From Cercospora beticola (lineage: Eukaryota; Ascomycota; Dothideomycetes; Mycosphaerellales; Mycosphaerellaceae), in the NCBI RefSeq assembly GCF_033473495.1, contig NC_088937.1, positions 2,418,001 through 2,482,000 on the forward strand: 64,000 nt of DNA. Reading direction: 5' to 3'. Within the stretch, counting starts at the first letter, position 1. Each line of letters starts with the position of its first letter. The notes under the pieces were generated by a model. That model did no database searches and was not told where the DNA came from. It saw nothing but the letters and a program-made list of their open reading frames with translations. Positions 32,730 through 43,581 of this stretch are shown here, in pieces. The translations under genes and the position numbers were made by a program.

Positions 32730-34340
32730 ATGTCCAAGGCACGAGTCTATACTGACCCTGCGGTCTATAACGAGCACCACCAAAGATTCGAGAGGGCTGG
32801 TCTGCCTCGCAGTCAAGAAGAGTGGCTTCAGCGTGCAGCAGGTAAGGGCCAGCTAGAAAGCATTGGAAGGACTGAAAGGCTAATCTTACTCGACAGATGT
32901 TGCTGAGATCCTCGGTCAGGATGCCGCGCAACGAGACATTGAGAACAAATCACCAAAGGCAGAAGTAGCGCTGTTGAAGTCTGCCGGCTTACTCAAGGTG
33001 CTGGGACCTCAAAAGTACGGTGGAGGTAGTCAGAGCTGGGAGACTGGATACAAGGTGATCCGTGAGGTAGCCAAGACTGATGGATCTTTGGGCATGTTGC
33101 TTGGGTTGGTGAACTCCATCGCCTTAAAGTCAACTTGGTATTGGGGCTAACTCAGGATTTGTACTACAGATACCATTTACTCTGGTCCACCACTGCCAAC
33201 GTTGTCGGAACGGATGAGCAGCAGGACAGTGTGCAGGAAGTCATTATCCGCAACAACTTCTTCGTTGGTGGTGCTGTCAACCCCCGAGACAATGACCTTA
33301 AGATCACTTCCGAGGGCGAGGAAATCGTGTTCAATGGAGTTAAGAACTTCAATACCGGAGGTGTTGTTAGCGACCTCACTGTCCTCGAAGGAGTGCTCGA
33401 TGGCACGGAAGACCACATTTTCACGCTGGTCAAGACGGATCAGCCGGGCATCCAGTTCGCCCACAACTGGGACAACGTTGGTCTCCGATTGACAGAATCT
33501 GGCTCCGTGAAGATTGACAACGTTCGAGTTCCATGGAGTGATGCACTTGGTTGGGACGCATCAACCAAGCGACCCATCCCAGAAGTCCTCGGAATCCCGT
33601 TCGCCAGCTTGCTCTTGCCAACGATTCAATTGGTATTCAGCAATTTCTACTTGGGCATTGCCGAAGGAGCACTCGGTGCCGCAACTGCATACACCCTGAA
33701 GGGTACACGAGCTTGGCCATATGGTGGCGACAATAAAGACAAAGCCACTGATGAGTGGTACATCCTCGAGCGCTACGGCGAATACCGAGCTCATCTCGCA
33801 GCTGCAGATGCCCTCGCCGATCGTGCTGGCGCGGAAATCTCGAACATCTATCGCGAAGCTGGACAATTCGGCTCCACCATCCTCGATGCTGAGACACTCA
33901 AGGAGAAAGTCAACCCACACTGGCTCGCCAACCCTCATCCAAGCCCAAAAGCCACTGGGCCCAACCCACCTTACACCATCTCAACCCTCTCAAACTTCCA
34001 GGCTCCTGAGCCAGGCCATACGAACGGCCACACCAACGGCGCCAATGGCAGCAATGGCTCTGCCGCCCAAGGCCGCGCAGCCATCACTGCACAGCGCCGT
34101 GGCGAAGTCGCCGCAACAGTCGCTCACGTCAAAGTCGTGACGACCGACACCGGTCTGGCAGTCACCAGCGGCATCTTCGAAATGCTCGGTGCTCGTGCCA
34201 CTGGCAAGAAATACGGTTTCGATCGATACTGGCGTGACATCCGGACTCACTCTTTGCACGATCCAGTCGCCTACAAGAAGCGCGAGGTCGGAAGATATCA
34301 GGTTCTGGGCGAAATCCCTGAGCCAACGTGGTATACGTGA
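32730..34340 (+). CDS. Acyl-CoA-dehydrogenase-fold flavin monooxygenase (SfnB/DszC type)
   Basis: Exons 32730-32841, 32897-33104 and 33170-34340 give 496 residues from MSKARVYTDPAVYNEHH. The fold is recognised from LLKSAGLLKVLGPQKYGGG, IREVAKTDGSLGMLLGYHLLW, IRNNFFVGGAVNPRDNDLKI, FNTGGVVSDLTVLEGVLD and the C-terminal GLAVTSGIFEMLGARATGKKYGFDRYWRDIRTHSLHDPVAYKKREVG. This matches reduced-flavin-dependent sulfur-acquisition or desulfurization enzymes (SfnB, DszC/TdsC) better than true acyl-CoA dehydrogenases. The exact substrate is unknown; in fungi such genes are thought to help use organosulfur compounds. An inserted low-complexity stretch (GHTNGHTNGANGSNGS, near residue 400) is unusual. Intron 2 has a weak GTTGGT donor but a clear GCTAAC branch site. 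Confidence 0.85.
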
Positions 34341-34899
34341 ATAGCACGGTGCCCGCTCGGATGTGTTTGGTGTGACTTGAAGGATATTTTGGAGCAGGAA
34401 TGCGAGGTCTTGTGGTCGACGAAACGAAGATCGTCGTGGGATATATTGTGACTTATCACGAAAGACTGTATGAACGTTAGACTACTTACTTGAGATTGTA
34501 TTGCAAAATGTCTGTCATGAGCTACATGTACTCGCCGTCCGTCTCATTGCATCACATGTTGAGCGTAGCTGCCGTCGTGTTGTGAGATGCTTTCCCAATT
34601 TGACCTCGCCTCAGCTTTGACGGACATCTCACTTGCAACTACGCAGAGTGTGTGAGGTACGTATGCGTTCACAACGAGATGAGAAATGGTCACAGCTGAT
34701 CATTAGAGTCCAAAGGGCACGATTTGAGCTGGCAATAATTGCATTGTCGGTTTTGAGTTAGTGCGATCATGTCAGCAGCGCCTTCTGCGTGAGCTTCGGC
34801 GGCACGAGCACGAGCTCCGCCGCGTAATCACTCCTGAGCGAGGAACAAGACGTGTTGAACCAACTGCACAATTTTGAGTTCACTTGAACGACTGCAGCT
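34341..34899. other. Intergenic between the monooxygenase and the small membrane protein
   Basis: No gene or repeat is recognised. Confidence 0.45.
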
Positions 34900-35327
34900 A
34901 TGGCTTTCACAGACGTTGTCAAGGTTTGTCAACGTGTGCCATCGCTGTGCAGCTCTGCAGCAACTGACCACATTCCCAGATCCTATTCGTACCTGCTCTT
35001 ATCGCTGGCGCTCTCTACGGCATCATTTCCTTCATCATACTTCCGTTAATACGCAACTACCGCGAACGATACGCCCAGTACCTGCCGCTGGACACGGTGA
35101 ATCGACACACAGAAGGATTGCGGGATCGCATCAGCGATTTGGTGATGCGTATGGTGGTGCCCCGAAGACAAACAGTGTGGGACGCAACAGGCAGTCGGCG
35201 AGGCAGCAGAAGTGGCAGTGGAGACGACCTGGTCTTCAGTGATGGCGAGGGCGAAAGAATGGCGGGTTTTGACGCGGAGCGCATAGATCGCACAATTCGA
35301 GGCGGAGACGTATCAGTGTCGCGATGA
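34900..35327 (+). CDS. Small membrane protein (123 residues), unknown function
   Basis: Exon 1 is 24 nt (34900-34923, MAFTDVVK); after a 56-nt intron, exon 2 is 34980-35327. One hydrophobic helix at ~9-32 (ILFVPALIAGALYGIISFIILPLI) is followed by RNYRERYAQYLPLDTVNRHTEGLRDRISDLVMRMVVPRRQ, an amphipathic basic region. The tail is acidic and serine-rich (RRGSRSGSGDDLVFSDGEGER). It is probably an ER or mitochondrial tail-in membrane protein; no family is recognised. The clean splice supports a real gene. Confidence 0.6.
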
Positions 35328-35504
35328 GGGAAGCAACACCCAAAGAGGAGCCAGGTGGTTTCATACCCGGCGCATGCATGGAGAGTACTATACGCGATAT
35401 CGACACGCGTCGCGTCAGCACAGGTTGGAAGGCAAGTGCGGTGTTGGAAGCTGGGAAGTCGCGATGCACCTGCAACTGCCTACGAAGACCCACGCCATCT
35501 CGAC

Positions 35505-36484
35505 ATGTCCTCCAAATCCTCGTGCTACACAAGTGACCCTCACAATCCGCCGGACACGATGTTCGACTCAACAGGCATTGTCGAGGTCTTCTGCCAGCGG
35601 ATCGACAGCGGCAACCCACATCCACAATATTCTTCCCCGCCACTACTGGCCAGCTACGAGGACGGCGAATGCACAACTCCAAACCGTATCACACAAGAAT
35701 GCTTTGTCCTTCACGTCTTCCTTATGGAGCGGTTCGATTGGATGGGCGAGAATGCATTGAGAATGGCCTTCTCCCTGGACGACGGCCCTGCCGAAGCTGT
35801 TGAGTACATCTCGCGTCCAAACGACAATGACTTTCCTCCGAAGCCTAGAGCTGAAGATGAGATCCGATACCACAACAATTGCTTCGAAGGTCATCGGAGG
35901 TTGGCACTTGCCACTGCTGAGCTTCAGCCCGGTACAGATATATGATGCAGTGTTTTGAGCTCATGACTGACTTGCACAAGTCAATTGCCACGGGTGTCCG
36001 CTCGCCCCGCAAGAGCATGATGTTGGGCAGATCGTGATCACGCTGCAGCGCGGACGGAAAGTGGTTGAACGACACCCAAAGACAGATCAAGATCGAGCGT
36101 ACTTCGTTCCTGCCACGGGTGCTGCTGGGTTTCCACTCAACGTGCTCTTCCACTACGAAACCACATGTTCGTATTCACATCAACTTGATATCTCAGAGCA
36201 TGGACTAACATATCACACTAGACAAAGGAATTGTTCACACGACCAAGACTATCACCTATGTGCAGAGTGCTCTGCCGAAATTGGAGCTTACCCGAAGGCT
36301 CGACACAGGTAGCAACAAGCGTGACAGAAGCGAGTCTGACAGGGAAACCGCCAAGACTGCCAATGGCTCTTCTGCGAAGCGGCAGAAGGTTGATCTGGAC
36401 ACGATAGCTTCGTCGGAGGAACGAGGTGTAGAGGAAAGCAGCTACCACGGACCACTATCACCATACTGGTCAGAGTCACAATGA
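35505..36484 (+). CDS. Unknown three-exon protein with basic C-terminal nuclear-type signal
   Basis: Exons 35505-35931, 35981-36166 and 36222-36484 give 291 residues; all junctions keep the frame (ELQPV/NCHGCPLAP and YETTY/KGIVHTTKTITYVQSALPKLEL). The last intron has a good GGACTAAC branch site but a weak GTTCGT donor. Secondary elements suggest a beta-rich domain (MFDSTGIVEVFCQRI, QECFVLHVFLMERFDW, LRMAFSLDDGPAEAVEYI, IVITLQRGRKVVER). The layout, a beta-rich domain that handles short repeats of charged residues then a disordered tail, is reminiscent of fungal DUF7918 proteins, but this is weak. The tail contains SSAKRQKVDLD, a likely nuclear signal. Confidence 0.55.
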
Positions 36485-36663
36485 TCATGGGAAGTTTCAA
36501 ATTCGGAACATGTGACAAAGCGATGTTGACGACAATATTTTCGCTCGAATTTTGGAGGCAGCCGTTTACATGCAAATAAAAGAACCCCGATTGCTGCCAT
36601 CGGAAGCCATGTATCTTCGATGTTCATCACAGAACGCCATCAATGAATAACAGCATCCAAACT

Positions 36664-38664
36664 TCACCACTCCGCAATGTCATTAAGGTCATCAAGCTCC
36701 AACATTCCATAGTCGTCTTCATATTCCAAATCAGGCTTATCCGGCTGACTCCAATCGTTCGAATATGGTTCCTTCCCCACGGCTCTTCCATATATCGACT
36801 CCAAAGGTGCATTACCTCCATAACATTCTCCCATTGCACTGACCGACCTCAGAGGGTCCTTGGAATCACAAATCCAATTTCCAACCAACTCATTCGGCGC
36901 ACCCATCATCCCGAATTCAGTATCCCTCTGATTCCATCTCCCGACTATGATTTCTAGCTGCCCTAGCTTTTCTAATCCTGTTTCTGTACGCAAGTTGTTG
37001 ATTCTATCGAATAGTTGCGATACGTAAGTTCTGTTCAGCGTCGGCTCGGTTGGGAATTTTATTTCTGAGGGACGGTTCAGGTAACCTTGTCTATCGAACC
37101 AAATTCCGGCGCGTTTGTACGTCATTTCTGGGGCGTCGAGGTGGAGGGTAAGGTTCTGGAGATGGGGGAATGATGGGCTTGCTGCAAGGTACAGAGTTGA
37201 TTCGTCGATGGTCCAGGTGGTGGGATCGCTGATGTTGGGAGTGAGGCGGCGGAGGTCGAAGTTCAGAGAAGTGAGATTTGTGATGTTTTGGGCGAGGAGA
37301 TGCAGGTCGGAGGAGGTAAGGTAGGGGCGGTCTGTGTAGTAAGTCGGACAGTGATGAGGCATGGACTTTTGTTTCTCGTCAGAGCCGGAGCAATACTGGT
37401 GGCGGTACTCTGAGTGTTCTGTGAGGCATAGGGATTGCAGATGCCCGCCAGAGCTCTCGCCGAGGGCCCGAATGAACTCCGTGTAGTTGTCTTTGAAGTC
37501 GTAATTGCGTACGCACAGCTTTGTCAGTGGGCCTGTGAGGTTTCGCACAAATGTGGGCAAGACTTCAGCTGCAGGTCCAGAGCCATATCCCAGATTCAAC
37601 TCCTCGATATTCGAGAGAACAGGTCCCAATCGCTCCAGGACTTTGCGTTCTGCTTCAACAAGATGCAAGACTCGAAGTTTGGACCAGTCCATCTTGCTCA
37701 TCCAAGCAACCAAGTTTTCTGGACCTCGCAATTCTATTAAGCGGGCATTCTCAGCCCATTCAAGGTGCAGGGCTTCGTCATATGCAGTGGTGTTCATCAA
37801 AGCACTGTCTCCAAATCTCCACCGGATCGAATCCAACAGTGCGTCCGGAAGCCACGACCACGGCTTATAGAAGTACTGAGACTTTGGGACGCTCCAAGAT
37901 TCACTTTTCATCTCTCCTCTGCTTGTAGCCTCGATATCATATCTCCCCTTGATCTTGAGAACTTCCAATGCTGCCATCGGCGCAGGATTCTTGACAAAAT
38001 CGAATGCGCGAGGATTAGATGCTGGCGTACAAGTCATAACGTTCACGATGTCCAGGTTGAGCTCTCGAAGGTTCTTGCAAGTGGTGAGGACTTCGTGTAC
38101 CAGTGGTAAGTCGTCAGGCGTCTCTAGGCTCCTGTCATGTAGGGTGGCATCCAACGAGTATAGATTGGCTGCGGACACGATACTCCCGAGGGAGGACATT
38201 CGTTTGTTCGAGTTCCGCTTGAATAAATCCTTCCAAGACACGAGCTTGCCACCTTCGTTCACATCGTCCGTCGACACGTAGTAACCGAAAGGCATCTTAT
38301 AGTGCAAGCGTGCAGAAGGATGGAGCTCCTCCAGGGTCCGCAGAGTAGAACTGGGTATGGGCTCTCGTACGCTCCAGTGAACATCCTCAAGCGGTGTCGT
38401 CAGAGCGCGCAGTGTTTCGTCGATCGCAGTCGCGTTCATGTGACCGCTCCGACCCTCGAATCTGAGTACACGAAGTGGCTCGCAAGCTGATGTCGCGTCC
38501 AGAATATCTTTTAGAACTTGGCCATTTGGCTGAGACTTCGATGCTTTGTCATATTTCACAACCCGATCAGTTGGTTGTGGTGTACAGGCGGCTGCAAAGG
38601 TTGATGGTAGCAGAAGTAGCAAGGCCAAGACTGCGGTGAGCAGCCGATTATAGGACCTTGCCAT
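36664..38664 (-). CDS. Large secreted glycoprotein with leucine-rich character
   Basis: Single exon, 666 residues. A strong signal peptide (LLTAVLALLLLLPSTFAAA) is cleaved near residue 25. At least nine N-glycosylation sequons are present (NAT, NTT, NLT, NYT, NIT, NLT, NIS, NLT, NRT). Scattered leucine-rich segments (LRELNLDIVNV, LRVLHLVEAE, IEELNLGYG, LTSLNFDLRRL, LQNLTLHLD) recall F-box/LRR-type proteins of fungi, but the leader puts it in the secretory pathway. No transmembrane helix or GPI signal is evident; the C-terminus is acidic (DLEYEDDYGMLELDDLNDIAEW). No enzymatic domain is recognised. Confidence 0.65.
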   Translation of the reverse strand: MARSYNRLLTAVLALLLLLPSTFAAACTPQPTDRVVKYDKASKSQPNGQVLKDILDATSACEPLRVLRFEGRSGHMNATAIDETLRALTTPLEDVHWSVREPIPSSTLRTLEELHPSARLHYKMPFGYYVSTDDVNEGGKLVSWKDLFKRNSNKRMSSLGSIVSAANLYSLDATLHDRSLETPDDLPLVHEVLTTCKNLRELNLDIVNVMTCTPASNPRAFDFVKNPAPMAALEVLKIKGRYDIEATSRGEMKSESWSVPKSQYFYKPWSWLPDALLDSIRWRFGDSALMNTTAYDEALHLEWAENARLIELRGPENLVAWMSKMDWSKLRVLHLVEAERKVLERLGPVLSNIEELNLGYGSGPAAEVLPTFVRNLTGPLTKLCVRNYDFKDNYTEFIRALGESSGGHLQSLCLTEHSEYRHQYCSGSDEKQKSMPHHCPTYYTDRPYLTSSDLHLLAQNITNLTSLNFDLRRLTPNISDPTTWTIDESTLYLAASPSFPHLQNLTLHLDAPEMTYKRAGIWFDRQGYLNRPSEIKFPTEPTLNRTYVSQLFDRINNLRTETGLEKLGQLEIIVGRWNQRDTEFGMMGAPNELVGNWICDSKDPLRSVSAMGECYGGNAPLESIYGRAVGKEPYSNDWSQPDKPDLEYEDDYGMLELDDLNDIAEW

Positions 38665-39135
38665 GTTGATGTGATGCAGTGGAAGTTCCCAAGAGACTTG
38701 ACCTGGTATATGTATTGTTGTTTTGCGGCACAGTCGAAGGATTCATACTCTCTTGGCGCTGTAGGCGCCTGCCCAACATCTGAACAGCTGTCAAGCAGCG
38801 ACACCTGAGTCACAATGCGATTGCAAGGTATTGCGACTCATCGTCCGGTGTTGTTCAATCCTGCAGTGCTTTGACGATCGAGCAGTTGACAGTGTGCAGT
38901 GACTGGTCACGTGCCTCTTTGTGTTGATTTGGAGAAAGTGAATAGAACGAGGGGTGTGACTTACCCGTAGGAGAAGATGTGCGACACAAAGCCCTCTTTT
39001 CCTACAAGTACCTGTTCCCAAATCACCTGGAAGCTTGAAACTGCTTAGCACTGTCAACACCAACCTTACCAAATCACCGAAAGCTCGATCGAATACAAAA
39101 AACAAAGCAGACCTACGGCGACTCCAGTACCCACC
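38665..39135. promoter_or_regulatory. Divergent promoter, secreted glycoprotein / DUF4804-like gene
   Basis: About 470 bases between divergent start codons. No recognised element or gene. Confidence 0.4.
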
Positions 39136-40347
39136 ATGAAGCGTAATCGTGTCGAACAGCTCGATGCAGAATTACAGACCATGCCGAAGCCAGCTGCAAA
39201 GAAGATCAAGTCACAGAACAGCACACACGACCCGGAATGGACACCTCGGGCTGCACCACTCGACTTCTTGTCCGAGTCCCCTTGGGAGCTCCCAGCAAAG
39301 AGCAACCAGATCTCCAGTTTCGACCAGAACCAGATTGCTCGCGATGCACTAGAGACGAATGTCATACTTCATCCAAGGTTGCCTCAGCTGTTCAGCTCGT
39401 TTCTAGAATTCAAACGCAAGCGCGGGTCTAATCTCGAGCAGGGTCTGTATGCCCAAATGAACGCGCACGATCTGGCAGCCCGACTGATCAAGAAGCGCGC
39501 GTTGCACTTTACGAATGCCTCAGACTTCACTGTGCTTCGAGATAAGCGAGTCATTCCCAATGCCCACCAAGACTGGCTCCGCGTAGGCAAAGACGACGAG
39601 GGCGAGATCCATCTGAAAGATTATCTATCTTACGATGAAATGATGCTTTCGTCTCTGATCGGCTCCAGTGGACCCACTTTCTTCATCAACACGGGCGCTC
39701 GGAACAATGCAGCGAAGATAGACGAGTCCAAGCTGCATCAGAAGCGAGGGATCATAGTCGGCCTTGTCGGTAACAGATTCCACGCGACGGGACAGATTGA
39801 CCATCCGATCTGCGGTTTGGGACACAACAAGAAGAGCGCATATGCTCAAGATCCGAGACTGACGAAGATTTTTCGTGATTTCTTCGATCCCGACAGCACT
39901 CCTGAGGGCGTCAAAATGTATGATGCCGGATACTTCCAGCAGACGTTCGACAAGAGCGTGTACAAGGGTCGTATTAGAATCTCCATCGAGACGGCGCTCC
40001 TTGAGGCAGACAGTCGCGCTGCAGCAGAAGAAGTCAAGGCGCATCTCTTCTTGGCCGGACTCGGTCTCGGAGTATGGAGAGAATTGCCACAGCAGCTTCA
40101 GTGGTATTTCGAGGAGGTTGCCGCATGTCTCAAGCGACTCGACCCGAAGCACGTCAATGTTCTCGAGCTGGGATGGGACCACTGTCCACCAGCTGTCAAG
40201 GACAAGCTTATGGCCACGGGTGCGGAACATGGCATCAAGGTGCTGGTCAGCAGCAAGAGAGACCCTTGCGCAAAGCTTTCGTCGAACGACCTGCTCGTCA
40301 GGTGGTCCCTGATCCCAACTAGGTCTTGCTCGTGCCGACGTGCATAA
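39136..40347 (+). CDS. DUF4804/MavL-like protein
   Basis: Single exon, 403 residues, first ATG MKRNRVEQLDAELQ. The core (FINTGARNNAAKIDESKLHQKRGIIVGLVGNRFHATGQIDHPIC, then GVKMYDAGYFQQTFDKSVYKGRIRISIETALLEADSRA) resembles, from memory, the family once called DUF4804. That family includes the Legionella effector MavL, a macrodomain-like fold acting on ADP-ribosylated proteins. Family members as I recall them end with a WDGN..PGNE-type segment. Here the frame stops soon after RDPCAKLSSNDLLV and no such segment is found downstream, so the C-terminus may be lost or carried by an unseen exon. The N-terminal KPAAKKIKSQ is basic. Confidence 0.45.
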   Translation: MKRNRVEQLDAELQTMPKPAAKKIKSQNSTHDPEWTPRAAPLDFLSESPWELPAKSNQISSFDQNQIARDALETNVILHPRLPQLFSSFLEFKRKRGSNLEQGLYAQMNAHDLAARLIKKRALHFTNASDFTVLRDKRVIPNAHQDWLRVGKDDEGEIHLKDYLSYDEMMLSSLIGSSGPTFFINTGARNNAAKIDESKLHQKRGIIVGLVGNRFHATGQIDHPICGLGHNKKSAYAQDPRLTKIFRDFFDPDSTPEGVKMYDAGYFQQTFDKSVYKGRIRISIETALLEADSRAAAEEVKAHLFLAGLGLGVWRELPQQLQWYFEEVAACLKRLDPKHVNVLELGWDHCPPAVKDKLMATGAEHGIKVLVSSKRDPCAKLSSNDLLVRWSLIPTRSCSCRRA

Positions 40348-40964
40348 AGTCGCACTTTCGGAGGCGATCATGGTCGGTTGTGCGGGAAGGTCGCGTATCG
40401 CGGCCACAAGGACTGCAACATGTCGCCAAATGGCCAGGAGTGCGCAGAGGCATCGTCGGACTTCGCGGTGTGTGACCGAGGCGGTGGACGCGTAGCAGTC
40501 GAGTGCAGTGAAGAGTTCATGAAGTCATGATTCAGCGTGTAATGCGGTAAGTTAGTCTTTGATGCTTATCCGCATTGTGCGACGGGTGGGCCAATCAGCG
40601 GGCAGGGTGGTAATGCGCTCGTACGATGTTCGAACCGTCTCATTTGTGGTGCCAAAAGTCCCCTCTCACTACCCGCTCGCACTTTTCGCTGACTTCTCCT
40701 GCTGCTGTTGCTGTGTGTTTTGCTCACTGCAGCCATTTTCTTTGGACTGCGTGCTGCCAGCAGGATCGAACAGCAGAAGTGCGGCGAGAACGGCACGCGA
40801 GCTGGGAAGAGCTGGGGCAAGAGGCATTGGGCAATTGGCTTTTCAAGGGATCGCCGCCCGGGCAACAAAAAGATTCGCTCACACGACCACCGCTTGCCTG
40901 CACATCGAGGGAACGTGAAACAGCACGCGCGTGGCCATCTGCGAACACCTCGCCAGCCGCCGCA
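40348..40964. promoter_or_regulatory. ERG5 promoter region
   Basis: Contains a CCAATCAG box at 40591-40598, about 370 bases before the ERG5 start. The CCAAT-binding complex is known to regulate ergosterol genes in Aspergillus; its use here is inference. No other gene is supported. Confidence 0.4.
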
Positions 40965-42657
40965 ATGGCTTCCATCCGAGAGACCTTCAATGCCTCGTCC
41001 ACCGCATTGCCGGACACAATACACGCCGTGATCGCATCCGCCAACACCGGCATTCTCAGCAAAGCATGGCATAATTTCACACCAGTAAGCTGGTTTGGCG
41101 TGTTCCTGACTGTCTTCTTGGCAGCAGTCATCTACGATCAGAGTAAGTGCCAGCAGTGCAGCTATTGCAAGGATGGACATGGGGAGCAGTGTGCTGATCG
41201 TGGCGTGTGTGGCAGTCTCCTACTGGCAGTTGAAAGGACCCCTCGCAGGCGACTCATGGAAAATCCCCTTCATTGGCCCGTTCCTCGATTCTGTCAATCC
41301 TGAATTTGGCAAATACTACACCAAATGGCTGTCCGGCCCGCTGTCATGCGTGTCCGTCTTCCATAAATTCGTCGTCATTGCGGCCACGCGCGACATGGCT
41401 CGCAAGGTCCTGAACAGCCCCATGTACGTCAAGCCGTGCGTGGTGGACGTGGCTCACAAGCTGCTCCGCCCCGAGAACTGGGTATTTTTGGATGGCAAGG
41501 AGCATGTCGAATATCGCAAGGGCCTCAATGGTCTGTTCACGCGCAACGCACTGGAGACCTATCTGCCAGGTCAAGAGGAGGTCTACAACGAATACTTCAA
41601 TGACTTCCTCAGTGAGAGCACTGCTGCGGGAGAGCACAAGCCATTTGTGTACCAGCTCCGCGAGTTGATGTGCGCTGTCTCGTGCCGCACATTCGTCGGC
41701 CACTACATGTCACGGGAGCAGGTCAAGAAGGTTGCAGACGACTACTACATGATTACCGCTGCATTGGAGCTTGTCAACTTCCCCATCATTCTGCCATTCA
41801 CCAAGACTTGGTACGGCAAGAAGTGCGCGGACAAGGTGCTCGAGGCCTTCTCGAACTGTGCTGCCAAGGCCAGAGTCAGGATGAGGCAAAAGGGTGCTCA
41901 GCCAGAGTGCATCATGGATCGCTGGATACTGCAGATGATTGAGTCTGATCGCTACCGAGAACGCATTGCCAACGGCGAGAATGTCCCAGCCGAGGAGAAG
42001 CCTGCGATGATTCTCCGCAACTTCACCGATCTCGAAATCTCCATGACCGTCTTCACTTTCTTGTTCGCCTCGCAGGATGCCACATCCAGCGCTGCATCGT
42101 GGCTGCTCCAGCTCGTTGCTGATCGACCCGAGATCTACCAAAAGGTGCGCGAGGAGGCCGACAGGTTGCACCCATACGCAGACGAGCCAATCTCCCTGGA
42201 TACCCTGGAGAGCATGACTTTTACTCGCGCTGTCGTCAAGGAGACGCTCCGATACCGCCCACCAGTCCTCATGGTTCCATACCTCGTCAAGAAGGACTTC
42301 CCGATCCCAGAAAGCAACTATGTCGCAAAGAAGGGCACGATGATTATTCCGTCAACGTGGCTGTCTCTTCACGACCCAGAAGCGTACGAGCAACCCGATG
42401 AGTTCGTGCCTGAGCGATGGATCACCGGTAACGCGGAGGAACAAGGAAAGAATTGGCTCGTGTTCGGCACTGGTCCTCATTACTGCCTGGGCCAGACATA
42501 CGCGACGTTGAACTTGATGCTTCTCCTGCACAAGTTGACCAAGTCGTATGACTGGACGCACAAGATCACACCAACGAGTGAAGACATCAAGGTGTTTGCC
42601 ACTATCTTCCCGATGGATGATTTATTGCTGCAGTTCACAAAACGGACAGCCGCTTAG
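40965..42657 (+). CDS. erg5: Sterol C-22 desaturase, cytochrome P450 CYP61 (ERG5)
   Basis: Introduces the C-22 double bond late in ergosterol synthesis; ER membrane, needs P450 reductase. Exon 1 is 40965-41142, then a 73-nt intron, then exon 2 41216-42657, giving 539 residues. The membrane anchor is near 40-58 (WFGVFLTVFLAAVIYDQ). Family-specific stretches: SGPLSCVSVFHKFVVIAATRDMARKV, YVKPCVVDVAHKLLRPENWVFLDGK, RKGLNGLFT, YLPGQEEVYNEYF. P450 signatures: I-helix FLFASQDATSSAASW, ExxR in KETLRYRPP (~400), and the heme loop FGTGPHYCLGQ (~475). The intron splits YDQ/ISYW. All catalytic features are intact. Confidence 0.96.
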
Positions 42658-43054
42658 GCTGGCTATGTTTCCTGTTCATTCCAATTTTTAGCGAGCGTGA
42701 AGCGCAAACAGTGCGCAATTAGCATTACATAGCCGATGGCTATAGAGGATGAAAAAGGCTCTTGTCACTCAAGTGAGGCAGAGCACGACAACCTTAAATG
42801 TAATGGAAAGTTTTGACCCACGTGTATGTGCTTCTCAAGACTTCACTTCCAAAACAGTTTTCTTGTTGAGGTTCGTGTCGTACTCCTGTCCAAGTGACCG
42901 CCAGCGTGTAGAGTGAGTGGCCCGCAAACCTCGGCATCAAGGGTTGCGCCGCTCCCGAAAAGCTTCCTGGAGCTGTAGCTTCTCTCCTCGTCGTGTGGAA
43001 GTTTGTTGCATCGCGTCTCCTTCCACCTTCAACACCGAACGAAGGCGTGTAAAT
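42658..43054. other. Intergenic between erg5 and pex4
   Basis: Contains a perfect 6-bp dyad ATAGCC-GAT-GGCTAT at 42729-42743, about 70 bases after the erg5 stop, which could form a small 3'-UTR hairpin. No gene is supported. Confidence 0.4.
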
Positions 43055-43581
43055 ATGGCGACCAAGCGGCTCATCAAAGAACTAGACGCGTACAACCGCG
43101 AACCCTCTGCGGCCCTCACCCATCTCGCACCTGTCAGCGATGACGATGTATTTCAACTGGCTGCTGTGCTACGAGGGCCCGAGGGAACTGCTTACGAAGG
43201 TAAAGACATTTCACTCCCCAACTCCCCTTAAATCAACAGAATCACTAACTCTCAGAAACAGGCGGCCAATGGAACCTCCTAATCACAGTCCCCTCCTCAT
43301 ACCCCAACACCCCACCCGAAATCCGCTTCCAAACGCCCATCTGCCATCCGAACGTGAATTTCAAAACTGGAGAGATTTGTTTGGATCTGTTGAAGACGAG
43401 TTGGACGCCTGCGTATGGCATTGTGAGCACTTTGGAAGCTATTGAGCAGTTGTTGAGTGCTGGGGCGGAACCGGATAGTCCGTTGAACATTGATATTGCG
43501 AGATTGATGAGGGAGGGGGATCTGGTGGGAGTGGAGGCGCTGGTGAGGTTTTATACATATTTGTATGCTGTGCAGCGATGA
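43055..43581 (+). CDS. pex4: Peroxisomal ubiquitin-conjugating enzyme Pex4
   Basis: E2 that mono-ubiquitinates the import receptor Pex5 on the peroxisome so that it can be recycled; anchored by Pex22. Exons 43055-43199 and 43262-43581, 154 residues. The start MATKRLIKELDAYNREPSAALTHLAPVSDDD is typical. The UBC fold is complete: GGQWNLLITVPSSYPNTPPEIRF, HPNVNF, and the active-site cysteine in FKTGEICLDLLK (~87). The C-terminal DSPLNIDIARLMREGDLVGVEALVRFYT matches Pex4 rather than general E2s. The intron has a CACTAACT branch site. Confidence 0.92.

Noticed and set aside
1..42657. Clustering of polarity/secretion genes (tubulin, Ypt1, formin, Mso1) as a functional neighbourhood
   Set aside because: They are separated by unrelated genes and lie on both strands; most likely coincidence in a housekeeping region.
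42729..42743. ATAGCC-GAT-GGCTAT hairpin as a terminator
   Set aside because: Intrinsic hairpin terminators are not used by fungal Pol II; kept only as a possible 3'-UTR structure.
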